Shown here: piece by piece, positions 1 through 9,758 of the stretch
How positions within the stretch are numbered: position 1 is the first letter of the stretch
How the letters are laid out: each line of letters starts with the position of its first letter
Origin: Propionibacteriaceae bacterium
GTDB lineage: Bacteria; Actinomycetota; Actinomycetes; Propionibacteriales; Propionibacteriaceae
Length of the DNA: 64,000 nucleotides
NCBI GenBank assembly: GCA_027492545.1
Contig: JAPUEL010000042.1
Span: forward strand, 24,286 to 88,285
Direction: 5' to 3'
The notes under the pieces: generated by a model
Seen by the model: only the letters and a program-made list of their open reading frames with translations
Told to the model about the DNA's origin: nothing
Databases searched by the model: none
Program-made: the position numbers and the translations under genes

Positions 1-269
1 TGCTCGAAGGACGTGTTGTCCATGAAGACGTAGTCGTCGCCGTCGAGGTACAGGTACTGCATCTCGCGGCGGTCGACGGTGGCGGTGTCGACCTTGGTGT
101 CGGAGTTGAACGTGCGGTCGATGATCTTGCCGGTGAGCACGTGCTTGAGCTTCGAGCGGACGACGGTGTTGCCCTTGCCCGGCTTGTGGTGCTGGAACCA
201 CAACACCTGCCAGAGCTGACCGTCGAGGTCAAGCACCATTCCGTTCTTCAGATCATTGGTTGACGCCAT
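1..269 (-). CDS. efp: Elongation factor P, N-terminal part (gene runs off the left edge)
   Basis: Binds the ribosome between the P and E sites and relieves stalling at polyproline runs. The 89 visible residues match the EF-P KOW domain. The loop that reaches the peptidyl-transferase centre reads KPGKGN, with Lys32 at the tip. The tip Lys and PGKG form suggest an EF-P used without the bacterial beta-lysine system, which is inference. The ATG start (267-269) follows a GAGGAG ribosome site. The gene lies 75 nt after the hydrolase and has a promoter-like box in that gap. The C-terminal two thirds are outside the window. Confidence 0.96.
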   Translation of the reverse strand, partial: MASTNDLKNGMVLDLDGQLWQVLWFQHHKPGKGNTVVRSKLKHVLTGKIIDRTFNSDTKVDTATVDRREMQYLYLDGDDYVFMDNTSFE

Positions 270-321
270 GCAGGGTCTCCTCGTTCGCGGTGTCTCAGCG
301 GCGCTGTCCGGCCAACGCGGC

Positions 322-327
322 AGTCTA
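322..327 (-). promoter_or_regulatory. Candidate -10 box for efp
   Basis: TAGACT on the minus strand, about 52 nt before the efp ATG, in the only gap of this run large enough for a promoter. No convincing -35 is visible (AGGTGA/GGTGAT lies 16-17 nt upstream). It suggests efp is transcribed separately as well as by read-through from the aro genes. Confidence 0.4.
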
Positions 328-344
328 CCCGACCCGGCCGGGGA

Positions 345-1286
345 TCACCTACCCGCGACGACGCCCTCGACGATCTCGGCGACCGCGTCGCGCGTGACCT
401 CGGCGTACGTCCTGCCGTCCTCGGCCACGGCCCTCCGACCGAAGTACGCCTGCGCACCGTCGTGGCGCATCCCGCCGATGATGCGCCTCGTCACCCGGCC
501 CTCCCGGACGGCCCTGCCCCACGACGAGAGGGGGGCGGTGGGCCACCGGCCGGGAAACGCCACCGGGCCGATGAGCTGCACACGGTCCGCGCTGCCGGTC
601 AGGTGCCAGAGGTGATCGATCCGGTCCAGGCCCGGGTCGTCGCCGAAGACTCCCCCGATGGAGATGATCGAGATCGGCACGCCCGCGCCGGCGAGGAACC
701 AGGCCGATCCCAGCGACATCTGGCCCCCGCCGGAGTACCCCACGAGGATGACCCGGCGGCCACTTCCGGGCCGGTACCCGTGCCGCTGCAGCGACCGCCA
801 GATCTCCTGGGCGAGGCCGATGTTGTGCGCGGGGCCGTACCTCGGATCGGCGGAGACCAGCACGTGCAGGACGTTGCGGGCGTTGATCAGCATATGGAGG
901 CCCTTGAGCCGTCTGGTGCGGCGGCCCTGATCCAGCCAGGCCCAGAGCCGCTCGGTCGCGCGTTGCAGCAGCCCACGGTTGTCCACGGAGTAAGGGAACA
1001 CATCGGCGATCACGCGGGTCGCAGGGAGCGCCACCCTGAGGGTCTCCAGCCAGGCCGTCTCGCGATCGAGCAGCTGGTTCCCGCCCACGTCCCCCACGCC
1101 CGACAGGTAGACGAGGTAGGCCTCCGCGTCGTCCCCGTCGACCACCTCACGGGCCGGCAGGTGGTCGAACGTGCGTCTGATCTCCACCTCGCCGCGGTCC
1201 GCCCACCACCGGGCCGATTCCAGCGGCGACAGCACGGCCAGCACCACGACGGTGACCAGGATGATCCCCAGGGCCCACGTGATCAC
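345..1286 (-). CDS. Membrane-anchored alpha/beta-hydrolase-like protein
   Basis: A 313-aa protein with one N-terminal membrane helix (about residues 3-20) and a large extracytoplasmic or cytoplasmic domain. The nucleophile-elbow motif GYSGG places Ser185 as likely nucleophile. Candidate acid and base residues are the Asp of TGSADR and the His of GMRHDG near the C-terminus, in the usual triad order. Start is GTG at 1284-1286, overlapping the stop of the upstream membrane gene (GTGA), so the two are probably translated together. Substrate is unknown; the length and fold suggest an esterase or lipase-like enzyme. I recognise the fold but not the family. Confidence 0.75.
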   Translation of the reverse strand: MITWALGIILVTVVVLAVLSPLESARWWADRGEVEIRRTFDHLPAREVVDGDDAEAYLVYLSGVGDVGGNQLLDRETAWLETLRVALPATRVIADVFPYSVDNRGLLQRATERLWAWLDQGRRTRRLKGLHMLINARNVLHVLVSADPRYGPAHNIGLAQEIWRSLQRHGYRPGSGRRVILVGYSGGGQMSLGSAWFLAGAGVPISIISIGGVFGDDPGLDRIDHLWHLTGSADRVQLIGPVAFPGRWPTAPLSSWGRAVREGRVTRRIIGGMRHDGAQAYFGRRAVAEDGRTYAEVTRDAVAEIVEGVVAGR

Positions 1287-1912
1287 GGCCTCACCCCCTC
1301 CACCTCGACGGGCATCAGCGGGGTACCGGCCAGAATGTCGCGCGCGGTCACCATGGTGGGCCTCCCGGTGGCGAGCGTCCAGAGCCTCGAGCCCAGCCAG
1401 GTGGCCGGCACCCGAAGAAGCCGCGAGACCATCTGCATGACCACCCACCCCACGAGCGTGATGCCGAGCGCCGTGGCGAGCGTCACGCCGAACGTGGCGC
1501 TGACCCCGACGACCAGCACCAGGTACTGCCACCCCTCCAGCACCCGGCCGACGAACAGCCCGGCGTGGGGCATGGCCGTGACCACGCCGAACACCTGCGG
1601 CGCCAGCGACAGCAGCGCGACGATCACCAGGTCGAGCAGGGGGACGGGATGCCCCAGCACAGTGCCGGCGACCGTCCACGTGATGGCCGCCTGCAGGATC
1701 CTGAGGAAGGACAGCACCACCGCGTTGAGCACCAGGGTGGACAGGAGGCGCAGGCCCCGGATGCGGTTGAGGGCGAGCACGGCGCTGTGCCCGAGCATCG
1801 TCGACAGCGAGGCGAGGACCGCGACCCCCAGCGCGTCCCACGTGCCCGCCGCCGACATGGCTGCCTCGTCGAGCGTGAGGGCCGCGAGCAGCGCGGCGAG
1901 GACATCTGCCAT
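1283..1912 (-). CDS. Polytopic membrane protein of unknown function
   Basis: A 209-aa protein, very hydrophobic, with about four to five predicted membrane segments (for example around residues 25-45, 58-75, 90-108 and 130-165). It has no motif I recognise. It lies 22 nt after aroB, and its stop overlaps the GTG start of the hydrolase. The tight pairing suggests that the two products act together at the membrane, for instance on an envelope lipid or glycan, but nothing in the sequence shows this. ATG start at 1910-1912; the ribosome site is weak. Confidence 0.75.
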   Translation of the reverse strand: MADVLAALLAALTLDEAAMSAAGTWDALGVAVLASLSTMLGHSAVLALNRIRGLRLLSTLVLNAVVLSFLRILQAAITWTVAGTVLGHPVPLLDLVIVALLSLAPQVFGVVTAMPHAGLFVGRVLEGWQYLVLVVGVSATFGVTLATALGITLVGWVVMQMVSRLLRVPATWLGSRLWTLATGRPTMVTARDILAGTPLMPVEVEGVRP

Positions 1913-1934
1913 GGCGGGTCAGCCCAGGCCGCGT

Positions 1935-3008
1935 TCAGCCGAGTTCGCGGTAGGCGGCCGCGAGCAGCTCGTCGGGCGGGCCGTCGATGATCGCGGGGCT
2001 GCCGAGTGCGGAGAGGCCGACCAGGCGGAGCCGCGACCCCCGGGCCTTTTTGTCGAGGCTCATCAGCCGGCGTAGCTCCGGGAAGGACTCCGGCGCGTAG
2101 CGCAGGGGCAGGCCAAGGCCGCCGAGCAGTACGTCGTGCAGCTCCACGGAGGCCGCAGGGAGCCCCAGAGCGTCGCGGGAGACGCGGGCGATCCAGGCCA
2201 TGCCCACACTGATCGCGTCGCCGTGGCGCCAGGTGTACCCGGCGTGGGCCTCGATGGCGTGGCCGAGGGTGTGCCCGTAGTTGAGCGCCTCCCTCCCCAC
2301 GCGGGACCCGGTGGAGGTGGCCTCGCGGAAGTCGACGGCGACCACCGCCGCCTTGACCGCGACCGCCCGCTCCACGAGCTCCGCGAAGCGCGCCCCGGTG
2401 GTGTCGGCGCTGTCGGGAAGGTCCTCCTCGACGAGGCGCAGGATCTGGGCGTCGGCGATGAAGCCGCACTTGACCACCTCGGCCAGCCCGGCCCGGACGT
2501 CACGCGGCGGGAGGGTGTCGAGGAGGGCCAGGTCGCACAGCACCGCGCGCGGCTCGTAAAAGGAGCCCACCAGGTTCTTGCCCGCCGCCAGGTTGATGCC
2601 GGTCTTGCCGCCCACCGCGGCGTCGACCATGGCCAGCACCGTCGTGGGGACGCTGACGTAGCCAACCCCGCGCAGCCACGTGGCCGCGACGAACCCGGCC
2701 AGGTCGGTCGTCGTCCCGCCTCCGATGCCCACCACGAGATCGTTGCGGGTGAGCCCGGCGGCCGCCAGGGCGTCCCAGCAGCGGGCGAGCACCTCGGGGG
2801 TCTTCGCCCGTTCGGCGTCCGGGACCTCGATCAGGGTGACGGGCAGCCCGAGTCGGTCCGCGAGGCCTCGGGCGGTGGATGCCACGGCGGGGCCGTGGAT
2901 CACCGCGACCCGGTCCGCGTCCCGCACCAGGCCGGCCAGCCGATCGACGGCGCCACGCTCGATGTGGACCTCGTAGGGGCCCAGCGCGGACTCCACGCGC
3001 ACGCTCAC
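1935..3008 (-). CDS. aroB: 3-dehydroquinate synthase
   Basis: Converts DAHP to 3-dehydroquinate, the second step of the shikimate pathway, in the cytoplasm with NAD+ and a divalent metal. The 357-aa length is normal. Family motifs visible are the glycine-rich NAD segment GIGGGTTTDLAGF, the PTTVLAMVDAAVGGKTGIN block, the AEVVKCGFI block, and the metal-ligand region REALNYGHTLGHAIE. GTG start at 3006-3008 overlaps the aroK stop (GTGA). Last of four consecutive shikimate genes transcribed together. Confidence 0.97.
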   Translation of the reverse strand: MSVRVESALGPYEVHIERGAVDRLAGLVRDADRVAVIHGPAVASTARGLADRLGLPVTLIEVPDAERAKTPEVLARCWDALAAAGLTRNDLVVGIGGGTTTDLAGFVAATWLRGVGYVSVPTTVLAMVDAAVGGKTGINLAAGKNLVGSFYEPRAVLCDLALLDTLPPRDVRAGLAEVVKCGFIADAQILRLVEEDLPDSADTTGARFAELVERAVAVKAAVVAVDFREATSTGSRVGREALNYGHTLGHAIEAHAGYTWRHGDAISVGMAWIARVSRDALGLPAASVELHDVLLGGLGLPLRYAPESFPELRRLMSLDKKARGSRLRLVGLSALGSPAIIDGPPDELLAAAYRELG

Positions 3009-3502
3009 TCCGCCATCCTCTCGGCGGCGAGGGCGTCGGCCACCTCGGCGCATCCGCGGCCGTCGGTCTCCACCGTCTGGGTGGCCAGGGCCTCGTAGAC
3101 GGGTGTGCGCTCCCGCAGCAGCTCGATGAGCCGCCCACGGACGTTGCCCAGCAGCAGCGGCCGGACGGTGTTCATGCCCACGCGGCGCGTGGCCTGACCG
3201 ATGGAGACCTTGAGCCAGATGACCTCGTGCCCGGCGAGCGCCTCGCGGATGACGGGGTTCATCACGGCGCCGCCGCCGAGGGCCACCACGTCGTAGGTGC
3301 CCAGCAACTCGAGGGTGGCGTCCTGCTCGAGGGCGCGGAAGTGGGCCTCGCCCTCGTCGGCGAAGATCTCCGCCACGGGCTTGCCCACCACCTCCTCGAT
3401 CCGTTGGTCGACGTCGACGAAGGTGCGCCCGAGCTTCTTCGCGAGGCGCCGTCCGACGGAGGACTTTCCGGCCCCTGGCGCCCCCATGAGGACGATGGTC
3501 AT
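3005..3502 (-). CDS. aroK: Shikimate kinase
   Basis: Phosphorylates shikimate at O3 using ATP. It has 165 aa, the usual size. P-loop GAPGAGKS at residues 7-14; shikimate-binding DVDQRIEE follows at about 30-37; the glycine triplet ALGGGAV at about 74-80; lid region around NTVRPLL. ATG at 3500-3502 overlaps the aroC stop and its own stop overlaps aroB, so aroC-aroK-aroB are translationally coupled. Confidence 0.97.
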   Translation of the reverse strand: MTIVLMGAPGAGKSSVGRRLAKKLGRTFVDVDQRIEEVVGKPVAEIFADEGEAHFRALEQDATLELLGTYDVVALGGGAVMNPVIREALAGHEVIWLKVSIGQATRRVGMNTVRPLLLGNVRGRLIELLRERTPVYEALATQTVETDGRGCAEVADALAAERMAE

Positions 3503-4704
3503 CGGCCGATCCTGAGTCCACGGGCCTCGACGTCGGCGAGGTAGGCCCGCGCGTTGCGGCTGGTCTCGGCCACGGAATCGCCTCCGAACTTCTCGAGCAC
3601 CACCTCCGCGAGGACGAGCGCGACCATGGCCTCGGCGACGACGCCGGCCGCGGGGACCGCGCACACGTCGGAGCGCTGGTGATGGGCGGCCGCGGCCTCG
3701 CCCGTGGCGGTGTCGATGGTGCGCAGCGCCCGCGGCACGGTGGCGATCGGCTTCATCGCAGCGCGGACGCGCAGCACCTCCCCGGTGGACATGCCGCCCT
3801 CGGTGCCGCCGGAGTGGTGCGTGGCGCGCTGGATGCCACCGTCGCCCGGCAGGATCTCGTCGTGGGCGGCGGAGCCGCGGCGCCTGGCGAGGTCGAACCC
3901 GTCGCCCAGCTCGACGCCCTTGATGGCCTGGATGCCCATGAGCGCGCCCGCCAGCCTGGCGTCCAGCCGCCGGTCCCCCTGGCTGTGGGAGCCCAGGCCC
4001 GGAGGCAGACCCCACGCCACCACCTCGACGACCCCGCCCAGCGTGTCGCCGTCGCGGTGGCAGGACTCCACCTCCGCCTGCATCGCGGTGGAGGTCTCCG
4101 GGTCGAAGCAGCGCACGGGATCGGCGTCGATGGCGGCAAGATCCGCCGGCGTGGGCAGGTCCCCACGCGTCGCGCGCACGGGCCCCAGCTCGACGACGTG
4201 GCTGAGCACCTCGATGCCGAGGGCCTGGCTGAGGAATGCCTGGGCGACGGTGCCCAGCGCCACCCTGGCCGCCGTCTCGCGGGCGGAGGCGCGCTCGAGG
4301 ATGGGGCGGGCCTCGTCGAAGCCGTACTTCTGCATGCCCGCCAGGTCGGCGTGACCGGGGCGGGGACGGGTGAGCGGCGCGTTGCGGGCCAGCGCGGCCA
4401 GCACGTCCTCGTCGACCGCACCCGGGGCCATCACCTGCTGCCACTTCGGCCATTCGGTGTTGCCCACCATGATGGCGATGGGCGAGCCGAGGGTCTCCCC
4501 GTGGCGGAACCCGCCCAGCAGTGTGACCTCGTCCGCCTCGAACTTCATCCGGGCACCGCGGCCCACCCCCAGCCGCCGCCGGGCGAGGTTCGTCGAGATC
4601 TCCTCGACGCCCACCCGCACGTGGGCGGGGATGCCCTCCATGGTCGCGATGAGCGCTTGGCCGTGGGATTCCCCGGCGGTCAGGTATCGAAGCATGGGGG
4701 CCAT
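3499..4704 (-). CDS. aroC: Chorismate synthase
   Basis: Makes chorismate from EPSP using reduced FMN, the branch point to tryptophan, phenylalanine, tyrosine and folate. Signature GESHGQ lies near the N-terminus. The central RPRPGHADL block and the C-terminal [17 protein letters not shown] block are present. 401 aa if started at 4704 (ATG); an in-frame ATG at 4695 gives [12 protein letters not shown], which matches the common family start and may be the true one. It sits 4 nt after aroE with no strong ribosome site. Confidence 0.96.
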   Translation of the reverse strand: MAPMLRYLTAGESHGQALIATMEGIPAHVRVGVEEISTNLARRRLGVGRGARMKFEADEVTLLGGFRHGETLGSPIAIMVGNTEWPKWQQVMAPGAVDEDVLAALARNAPLTRPRPGHADLAGMQKYGFDEARPILERASARETAARVALGTVAQAFLSQALGIEVLSHVVELGPVRATRGDLPTPADLAAIDADPVRCFDPETSTAMQAEVESCHRDGDTLGGVVEVVAWGLPPGLGSHSQGDRRLDARLAGALMGIQAIKGVELGDGFDLARRRGSAAHDEILPGDGGIQRATHHSGGTEGGMSTGEVLRVRAAMKPIATVPRALRTIDTATGEAAAAHHQRSDVCAVPAAGVVAEAMVALVLAEVVLEKFGGDSVAETSRNARAYLADVEARGLRIGR

Positions 4705-4708
4705 TGTG

Positions 4709-5527
4709 TCAGAGACCCGCGCGGCGCCTCAGTTCCTGCTCAGCTGCCGACCGGCACGCGTCGAACGTGACCTGGACCCCGGTGAGGAGGAAGAACTGGT
4801 CCACCGCCTGGCCCGCGAGAAGGTCCAGGCCGTTGAGCGCCGCGCGGCCGGCGTCCGCGGAGGCCTCCCCCAGCGGGGTGGGCCACGGGTCGTAGACGGC
4901 GTCGAAGACCACCCTGGCGGCCCGCGCCAGGGCAGGGGCGTGCGGGGCGGTGGCGGCGGCGGGGATGGTGTTGGCCACCACATCCACCGCATCGACGCCC
5001 TCGTCCAGGCTCCGCACCGCGGCCCGCACCCCGAGGATCGAGGCGAGGTCAAGGATCTCGACGGCGCGCTCCGGCCGGCGCGCCAGGAACGTCACGTCGG
5101 TCACGCCGAGGCCCGCGAGGGCCAGGAGGATGGAGCGCGCCGTGGCGCCGTTGCCCAGGATGGCGGCGCTGCGGGGCGCGCTGAGGCCGTGCGCCCGCCA
5201 CGCCCGAACGAAGCCCGGCACGTCGGTGTTGAACACGCGGGCCCCGTCGGCGCCGAACACCAGGGTGTTGCCCGCCCCGAGGAGGCGCGTCGGTTCGTCG
5301 GCCTCCCCGAACGCCAGGATGGCCTCCTTGTGCGGGGCGGTGACGCTCAGCCCGGCCCAGGCCGGGTCGTCGATCCGTTCGCCGACGAAGCCCTCCAGCT
5401 CCGACGGCGCCACGGTGTAGGCCGCGTAGGCCCAGTCCAGGCCGTTGGCCGCGTAGCCGGCGCGGTGGATGGCCGGGGACAGGGAATGCCCAGCCGGATC
5501 CCCGACGACGCCCGCGCGTCTCAGCAT
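4709..5527 (-). CDS. aroE: Shikimate dehydrogenase
   Basis: NADPH-dependent reduction of 3-dehydroshikimate to shikimate. The N-terminus carries the substrate motif GHSLSPAIH; Lys of TAPHKEAI is the catalytic lysine region; the nucleotide fold has [10 protein letters not shown]; the C-terminal [12 protein letters not shown] and LDLLAGQA segments are typical. I chose the ATG at 5525-5527 because homologues begin just before the [13 protein letters not shown] block and it gives a short overlap with mltG; a GTG at 5548 would add seven residues. About 272 aa. Confidence 0.95.
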   Translation of the reverse strand: MLRRAGVVGDPAGHSLSPAIHRAGYAANGLDWAYAAYTVAPSELEGFVGERIDDPAWAGLSVTAPHKEAILAFGEADEPTRLLGAGNTLVFGADGARVFNTDVPGFVRAWRAHGLSAPRSAAILGNGATARSILLALAGLGVTDVTFLARRPERAVEILDLASILGVRAAVRSLDEGVDAVDVVANTIPAAATAPHAPALARAARVVFDAVYDPWPTPLGEASADAGRAALNGLDLLAGQAVDQFFLLTGVQVTFDACRSAAEQELRRRAGL

Positions 5528-6636
5528 CGGCCGGTGTTGGCCTGACACCAGGCCTGGAAGAGCGCCACGTTCGCGTTGTGCTCCTCCAAGGTGTCGGCGA
5601 ACCGGGTCTCCCCCGTGTCCAGATCCACGGTGACGAAGAACAGCGAGCCGATGTCGGCCGGCGAGAGGGCCGCCTCCAACGCGGACTTGCCTGGGTTGCT
5701 GATGGGGCCCGGCGGAAGTCCGGTGTTGAGGTACGTGTTGTAGGGGGACTCGACCGCGCGATCCTCGGCGGTGGTGGTGACCCGGCCGCTCTTGCCCACC
5801 GCGTAGTGGACAGTGGAGTCCATCTGCAACGGCATTCCCTGCTCGAGGCGGTTGTAGATGACGGCGGCGACCTTCGGCTGGTCCGCAGGCTCACTCACCT
5901 CGCTGGCGATGATGGAGGCGATGGTCACGACGCTCAACGGCTCGACGGACATCTCAGCCGCTCTGCCCTCAAGGCTGATCTCTTCGGCGACGACGCCGAA
6001 CTGCTTGACCTGCGTGGCGAAGATGGCCGCGGCCTGGGGCGGCTCCTGCACGGCATACGTGGACGGGAACAGGAAGCCTTCAAGCCGTCCCGCAGCATAG
6101 GCGGGCAGCGCGAAAGCACTCGTGTCGGCGGCCGCGGCGGTGATGTCAGCAGCCGCGAGGCCGGTCTTGTCCGCAATGATCGCGGCCTGTTCGAGCGCGG
6201 TGGTGCCCTCCGGGAACCCGACCATCAGGCGATCCTGGTTTCTCGGATCCAGCAGCATGGCGAACGCCGTCTCGGCCGGTAGCTGCTTCTTCAGGTTGAA
6301 CCGGCCGGCCTGGAGCTTGTCCGACTCGCCGCTGCGCTGGGCCACCTGCCGGAAGGTGCGGGTGGACTTCACCACCTCGGCCTCGACCAGGAGGTCCCCG
6401 ATCTGCGTGATGGTGGCGCCGCTCGGGATGACGACCTGGACCGGATCCGTGCCCTCACCCAGATAGTCGTCCTCGGTCCGCCAGGCGACGTAGGCCTCCT
6501 TGACCTCGGAGTAGACGAACCAGCCGCCGCCCACCAGTACTGCCAGGGAGAGCAGCACCGCGAACGCCGAGCGTCCGTAGTAGCCCACCTTGCGCCAGTC
6601 GAGCTTGCTGTCGTTGTCAATCAGCCCAGGGCTCAC
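5521..6636 (-). CDS. mltG: Endolytic peptidoglycan transglycosylase MltG (YceG family)
   Basis: Cleaves nascent glycan strands at the membrane and is thought to set strand length. 371 aa: short cytoplasmic N-terminus, one membrane helix at about residues 25-43, a LysM-like region, then the YceG catalytic domain. The catalytic glutamate is expected in ASIIASEV, followed by the family block VAAVIYNRLEQGMPLQMDS and SPYNTYL...GLPPGPI. GTG start at 6634-6636 has AAGGAGGAA upstream and overlaps the ruvX stop. Gene order ruvX-mltG-aroE is standard in actinobacteria. Confidence 0.96.
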   Translation of the reverse strand: MSPGLIDNDSKLDWRKVGYYGRSAFAVLLSLAVLVGGGWFVYSEVKEAYVAWRTEDDYLGEGTDPVQVVIPSGATITQIGDLLVEAEVVKSTRTFRQVAQRSGESDKLQAGRFNLKKQLPAETAFAMLLDPRNQDRLMVGFPEGTTALEQAAIIADKTGLAAADITAAAADTSAFALPAYAAGRLEGFLFPSTYAVQEPPQAAAIFATQVKQFGVVAEEISLEGRAAEMSVEPLSVVTIASIIASEVSEPADQPKVAAVIYNRLEQGMPLQMDSTVHYAVGKSGRVTTTAEDRAVESPYNTYLNTGLPPGPISNPGKSALEAALSPADIGSLFFVTVDLDTGETRFADTLEEHNANVALFQAWCQANTGRC

Positions 6637-7094
6637 GGTTCCTCCTTCGGTGCGGGTTCCCCGGCCGGTGCTCCGTCGCGGCTCTCCGCGTCGATGGCGC
6701 GCTGCAGAATCTCGACGGCCGCGGCCTGATCGATGACACTGCGCTGCTGCTTGGCCCGCCGGCCCGCGCTGCCCAGACTACGTGATGCCGACGCGGTACT
6801 CATCCTCTCGTCGACCAGGCGCACCGGGATGGGCGCCACGGCCGCCGCGAGCGCGGTGGCACGCTCCAGAACGAACACGGCGGCCTGCGCCCGTTCGCCG
6901 GCGAGCGTGAGCGGCAGGCCCACGTAGATCAGCTCCGGGGCGTACTCCTCAGCCAGCGCGGCGAGGCGGGTGATCTCGTCGCGTCCCGCCTGCACGGTCT
7001 CGACGGGGAAGGCGAAGCCGGTGCGGGGGTTGCTGGCCGCGACCCCGATCCGGGCCTTCCCCCAGTCGATGCCGATCCGTGCGCCGTCAGGCAC
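6633..7094 (-). CDS. ruvX: RuvX/YqgF RNase H-like protein (16S rRNA processing, putative Holliday junction resolvase)
   Basis: 153 aa, the usual size of YqgF proteins, which act in 16S rRNA 5' maturation. The RNase H-like fold is shown by IGIDWGKARIGVA (first catalytic Asp), the YVGLPLTLAG block, and RLVDERMST with the second acidic residue. GTG start at 7092-7094 lies inside the end of alaS (8-nt overlap). The last 15 residues form a Pro/Glu-rich tail. Confidence 0.93.
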   Translation of the reverse strand: MPDGARIGIDWGKARIGVAASNPRTGFAFPVETVQAGRDEITRLAALAEEYAPELIYVGLPLTLAGERAQAAVFVLERATALAAAVAPIPVRLVDERMSTASASRSLGSAGRRAKQQRSVIDQAAAVEILQRAIDAESRDGAPAGEPAPKEEP

Positions 7095-9738
7095 GCGTCT
7101 CCAGCGCGCGTCGGACCGCGGCGACGGCTGAGAGGGCGCCCGACGGGTCGGTGCCGCCGCCCTGGGCCAGGTCGTCCTTGCCGCCCCCCTTGCCGCCCAG
7201 TTCGGCGCAGGCGAGCCCGATGAGCTGCCCGGCGCGGAGCGCCAGCGCACGCGCCGCGTCGTTGGTGGCGACGATGGCGCTCGGCTTCTCGCCGCCGCCG
7301 ACGAGCGCCACGACCGCCGCTGCCGAGCCGAGCCGCTCCCGAAGGTCGAGCGCGAGCGTGCGCAGGTCCGAGCCCGCGACGCCGGGGACCTCCAGGCCCA
7401 GGAAGCGCACCCCGTTCACGTCCTCGGCATTCGCGACCATGGCCGCCGCCGAGGCCAGGAGCCGCTCCGCGTTCAACGCTGCGATCTGCTTCTCGGCCTC
7501 CTTGAGCTGGGCCACGAGCCGCTCGACGCGGCCGACGAGCTGGTCCGGCTGCACCCGGAGGGTGTCCGTCAGCTCAGAGACCAGTGCCCGTTCCGCGGCG
7601 AACTTGGCGAACGCGTCGTGCGCCACGAGCGCCTCGACGCGGCGGACCCCGGAACCGATGGACGCCTCCGTGAGCAGGTTGAGCATCCCGATCTGGGCGG
7701 TGGTGGCGACGTGCGTGCCGCCGCACAGCTCGCGCGACCAGGGGCCCGCCAGCTCCACCATCCGCACCATCGGGGGATACTTCTCGCCGAACATCGCCAT
7801 CGCGCCGAGCGCCTTGGCCCGCTCGAGAGGCATCTGGTGCGCCGTCACCTCGAAGTTGTCCGCGATGGCCTGGTTGGCCCGGGCCTCCACCTCCGCCTTC
7901 AGCTGGGCGGACAGGCCCTGGGGCGACGAGAAGTCGAAGCGCATGTAGCCCGGCTTGTTGTAGGAACCGGCCTGGGTGGCCGTGGGGCCGACGAGTTCGC
8001 GGAGCGCTGCATGGATGATGTGGGTGGCGGTGTGGGCCTGGCTCGCGCCGTGGCGCGCCTCCGCGTCCACCCGGGCGTCGGCCGACGCCCCCAGGGCGAG
8101 CTCGCCGAAGACCTCAACCCGGTGCACCGTGAGGCCGGGGACCGGCTTCTGCACGTCCAGCACCTCGAGGGTGAACCCCTCACCGACGATGATTCCCCGG
8201 TCCGAATCCTGGCCTCCGGCCTCGGCGTAGAAGGGCGTCTCCTCGAGCACGATCTCGACGGTGCTGCCGTCGAGCGCGCGGTCGACGGTGGCGCCGCCGG
8301 CGATGATGCCACGGACCCGGGTGGACACGTCGAGATCCGTGTAGCCGAGGAAGGGCACCTCGCCGGTGTCGCGGAGCTCGCGGTAGGCCTCCATGGACGC
8401 ACCGACGCCCTTCTTGGCCTTCGCGTCCGCCCGGGCGCGCTCCTTCTGCTCCTTCATGAGCTCGTCGAACGTGGCCCGGTCCACCGTGAGGCCCTGCTCG
8501 GCCGCCATCTCCATGGTCAGGTCGATCGGGAACCCGTAGGTGTCGTGCAGCTGGAACGCCTGGGCGCCGGCCAGCGCCGGCGCCGCGTGGCTCTTCGCCT
8601 CGCCGACCGCCATGTCGAACATCACGGTGCCGGCCTGCAGGGTGCGGCGGAAGGACTCCTCCTCGGCGCCGGCCGCCTGAGACACGCGCGCCCAGTTGTC
8701 CTCGATGTCCGGGTAGGAGACGCGCATGAGGTCCCTGGACACGGGCAGCAGCTCGCCGAGCACCGGGTCGCCGACGCCCAGCAGGCGCATCGAGCGGATG
8801 ACGCGCCTCAGGAGCCGGCGCAGCACGTAGCCGCGGGCCTCGTTGCCGGGGGTGACGCCGTCGGTCATCAGCATCAGCGACGAGCGAACGTGGTCCGCGA
8901 CCACTCGGAAGCGGACGTCGTCGACAGGGTCGGCACCATAGCGCCGGCCGGACAGCTCGGCCGCCTTCGCGATGACGGGGAACACCTCGTCGATCTCGTA
9001 CATGTTGGCCACCCCCTGCTTGAGCAGGGCCACGCGCTCCAGGCCGGAACCGGTGTCGATGTTTTGGCTGGGCAGGGGCCGCAGGACGTCGAAATCGTCC
9101 TTGGCGCGGACGGTGGACAGCTCCTCCTGCTGGAAGACCAGGTTCCAGATCTCGAGGAAGCGGTCCTCGTCCGCCTCGGGGCCGCCGTCGGCACCGAAGT
9201 CGGGGCCGCGGTCGATGTAGATCTCGGAACAGGGGCCGCCGGGGCCAGGGACCCCCATGTGCCAGTAGTTGTCCTTCAGCCCACGCTCCTGGATGCGGTG
9301 CCGCGGGATGCCGACCTTCTGCCACAGGTCGATGGTCTCCTGGTCGCCGTGGAGGGCGGTGACCCACACCTTGTCCCCGTCGAAGCCCCAGCCCCCGTCC
9401 GCCTCGGCACCGGTGACCAGGTCCCAGGCGTAGGTGATGGCGCCTTCCTTGAAGTAGTCACCGAAGGCGAAGTTGCCGAGCATCTGGAAGAAGGTGCCGT
9501 GGCGGGTGGTCTTGCCCACCTCGTCGATGTCCAGCGTGCGGACGCACTTCTGCGAGGAGACGGCGCGCTTGAACGGGGCCGGCTCGTCGCCGAGGAAGTA
9601 GGGCTTGAACGGCACCATGCCGGCGTTGACGAACAGCAAGGTGGGGTCGTTGTACAGCAGTGACGCGCTGGGGACGACGGTGTGGTCGTTCGCGGCGAAG
9701 AAGTCGACGAATCGGCTCCGGATCTCGGAGGTCTTCAT
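7087..9738 (-). CDS. alaS: Alanyl-tRNA synthetase
   Basis: Charges tRNA-Ala. 883 aa, normal length. Class II catalytic core at the N-terminus with the GNFAFGDYFKEGAI block, then tRNA-recognition, and an editing domain with both zinc motifs: HTATH near residue 570 and CGGTH near residue 670. The C-terminal DHHA1-type C-Ala domain (glycine-rich ELGGKGGGKDDLAQGGG) is complete. ATG start preceded by GAGGGAC. Downstream of two small membrane-anchored genes and rarA, upstream of ruvX. Confidence 0.98.
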   Translation of the reverse strand: MKTSEIRSRFVDFFAANDHTVVPSASLLYNDPTLLFVNAGMVPFKPYFLGDEPAPFKRAVSSQKCVRTLDIDEVGKTTRHGTFFQMLGNFAFGDYFKEGAITYAWDLVTGAEADGGWGFDGDKVWVTALHGDQETIDLWQKVGIPRHRIQERGLKDNYWHMGVPGPGGPCSEIYIDRGPDFGADGGPEADEDRFLEIWNLVFQQEELSTVRAKDDFDVLRPLPSQNIDTGSGLERVALLKQGVANMYEIDEVFPVIAKAAELSGRRYGADPVDDVRFRVVADHVRSSLMLMTDGVTPGNEARGYVLRRLLRRVIRSMRLLGVGDPVLGELLPVSRDLMRVSYPDIEDNWARVSQAAGAEEESFRRTLQAGTVMFDMAVGEAKSHAAPALAGAQAFQLHDTYGFPIDLTMEMAAEQGLTVDRATFDELMKEQKERARADAKAKKGVGASMEAYRELRDTGEVPFLGYTDLDVSTRVRGIIAGGATVDRALDGSTVEIVLEETPFYAEAGGQDSDRGIIVGEGFTLEVLDVQKPVPGLTVHRVEVFGELALGASADARVDAEARHGASQAHTATHIIHAALRELVGPTATQAGSYNKPGYMRFDFSSPQGLSAQLKAEVEARANQAIADNFEVTAHQMPLERAKALGAMAMFGEKYPPMVRMVELAGPWSRELCGGTHVATTAQIGMLNLLTEASIGSGVRRVEALVAHDAFAKFAAERALVSELTDTLRVQPDQLVGRVERLVAQLKEAEKQIAALNAERLLASAAAMVANAEDVNGVRFLGLEVPGVAGSDLRTLALDLRERLGSAAAVVALVGGGEKPSAIVATNDAARALALRAGQLIGLACAELGGKGGGKDDLAQGGGTDPSGALSAVAAVRRALETRA

Positions 9739-9758
9739 GAGTGGTGTCCCTCAGGTGG

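Noticed and set aside
462..2075. 537-codon plus-strand frame opposite the hydrolase and membrane gene
   Set aside because: No motif or ribosome site; low-complexity composition, whereas the minus strand gives coherent helices and a GYSGG motif.
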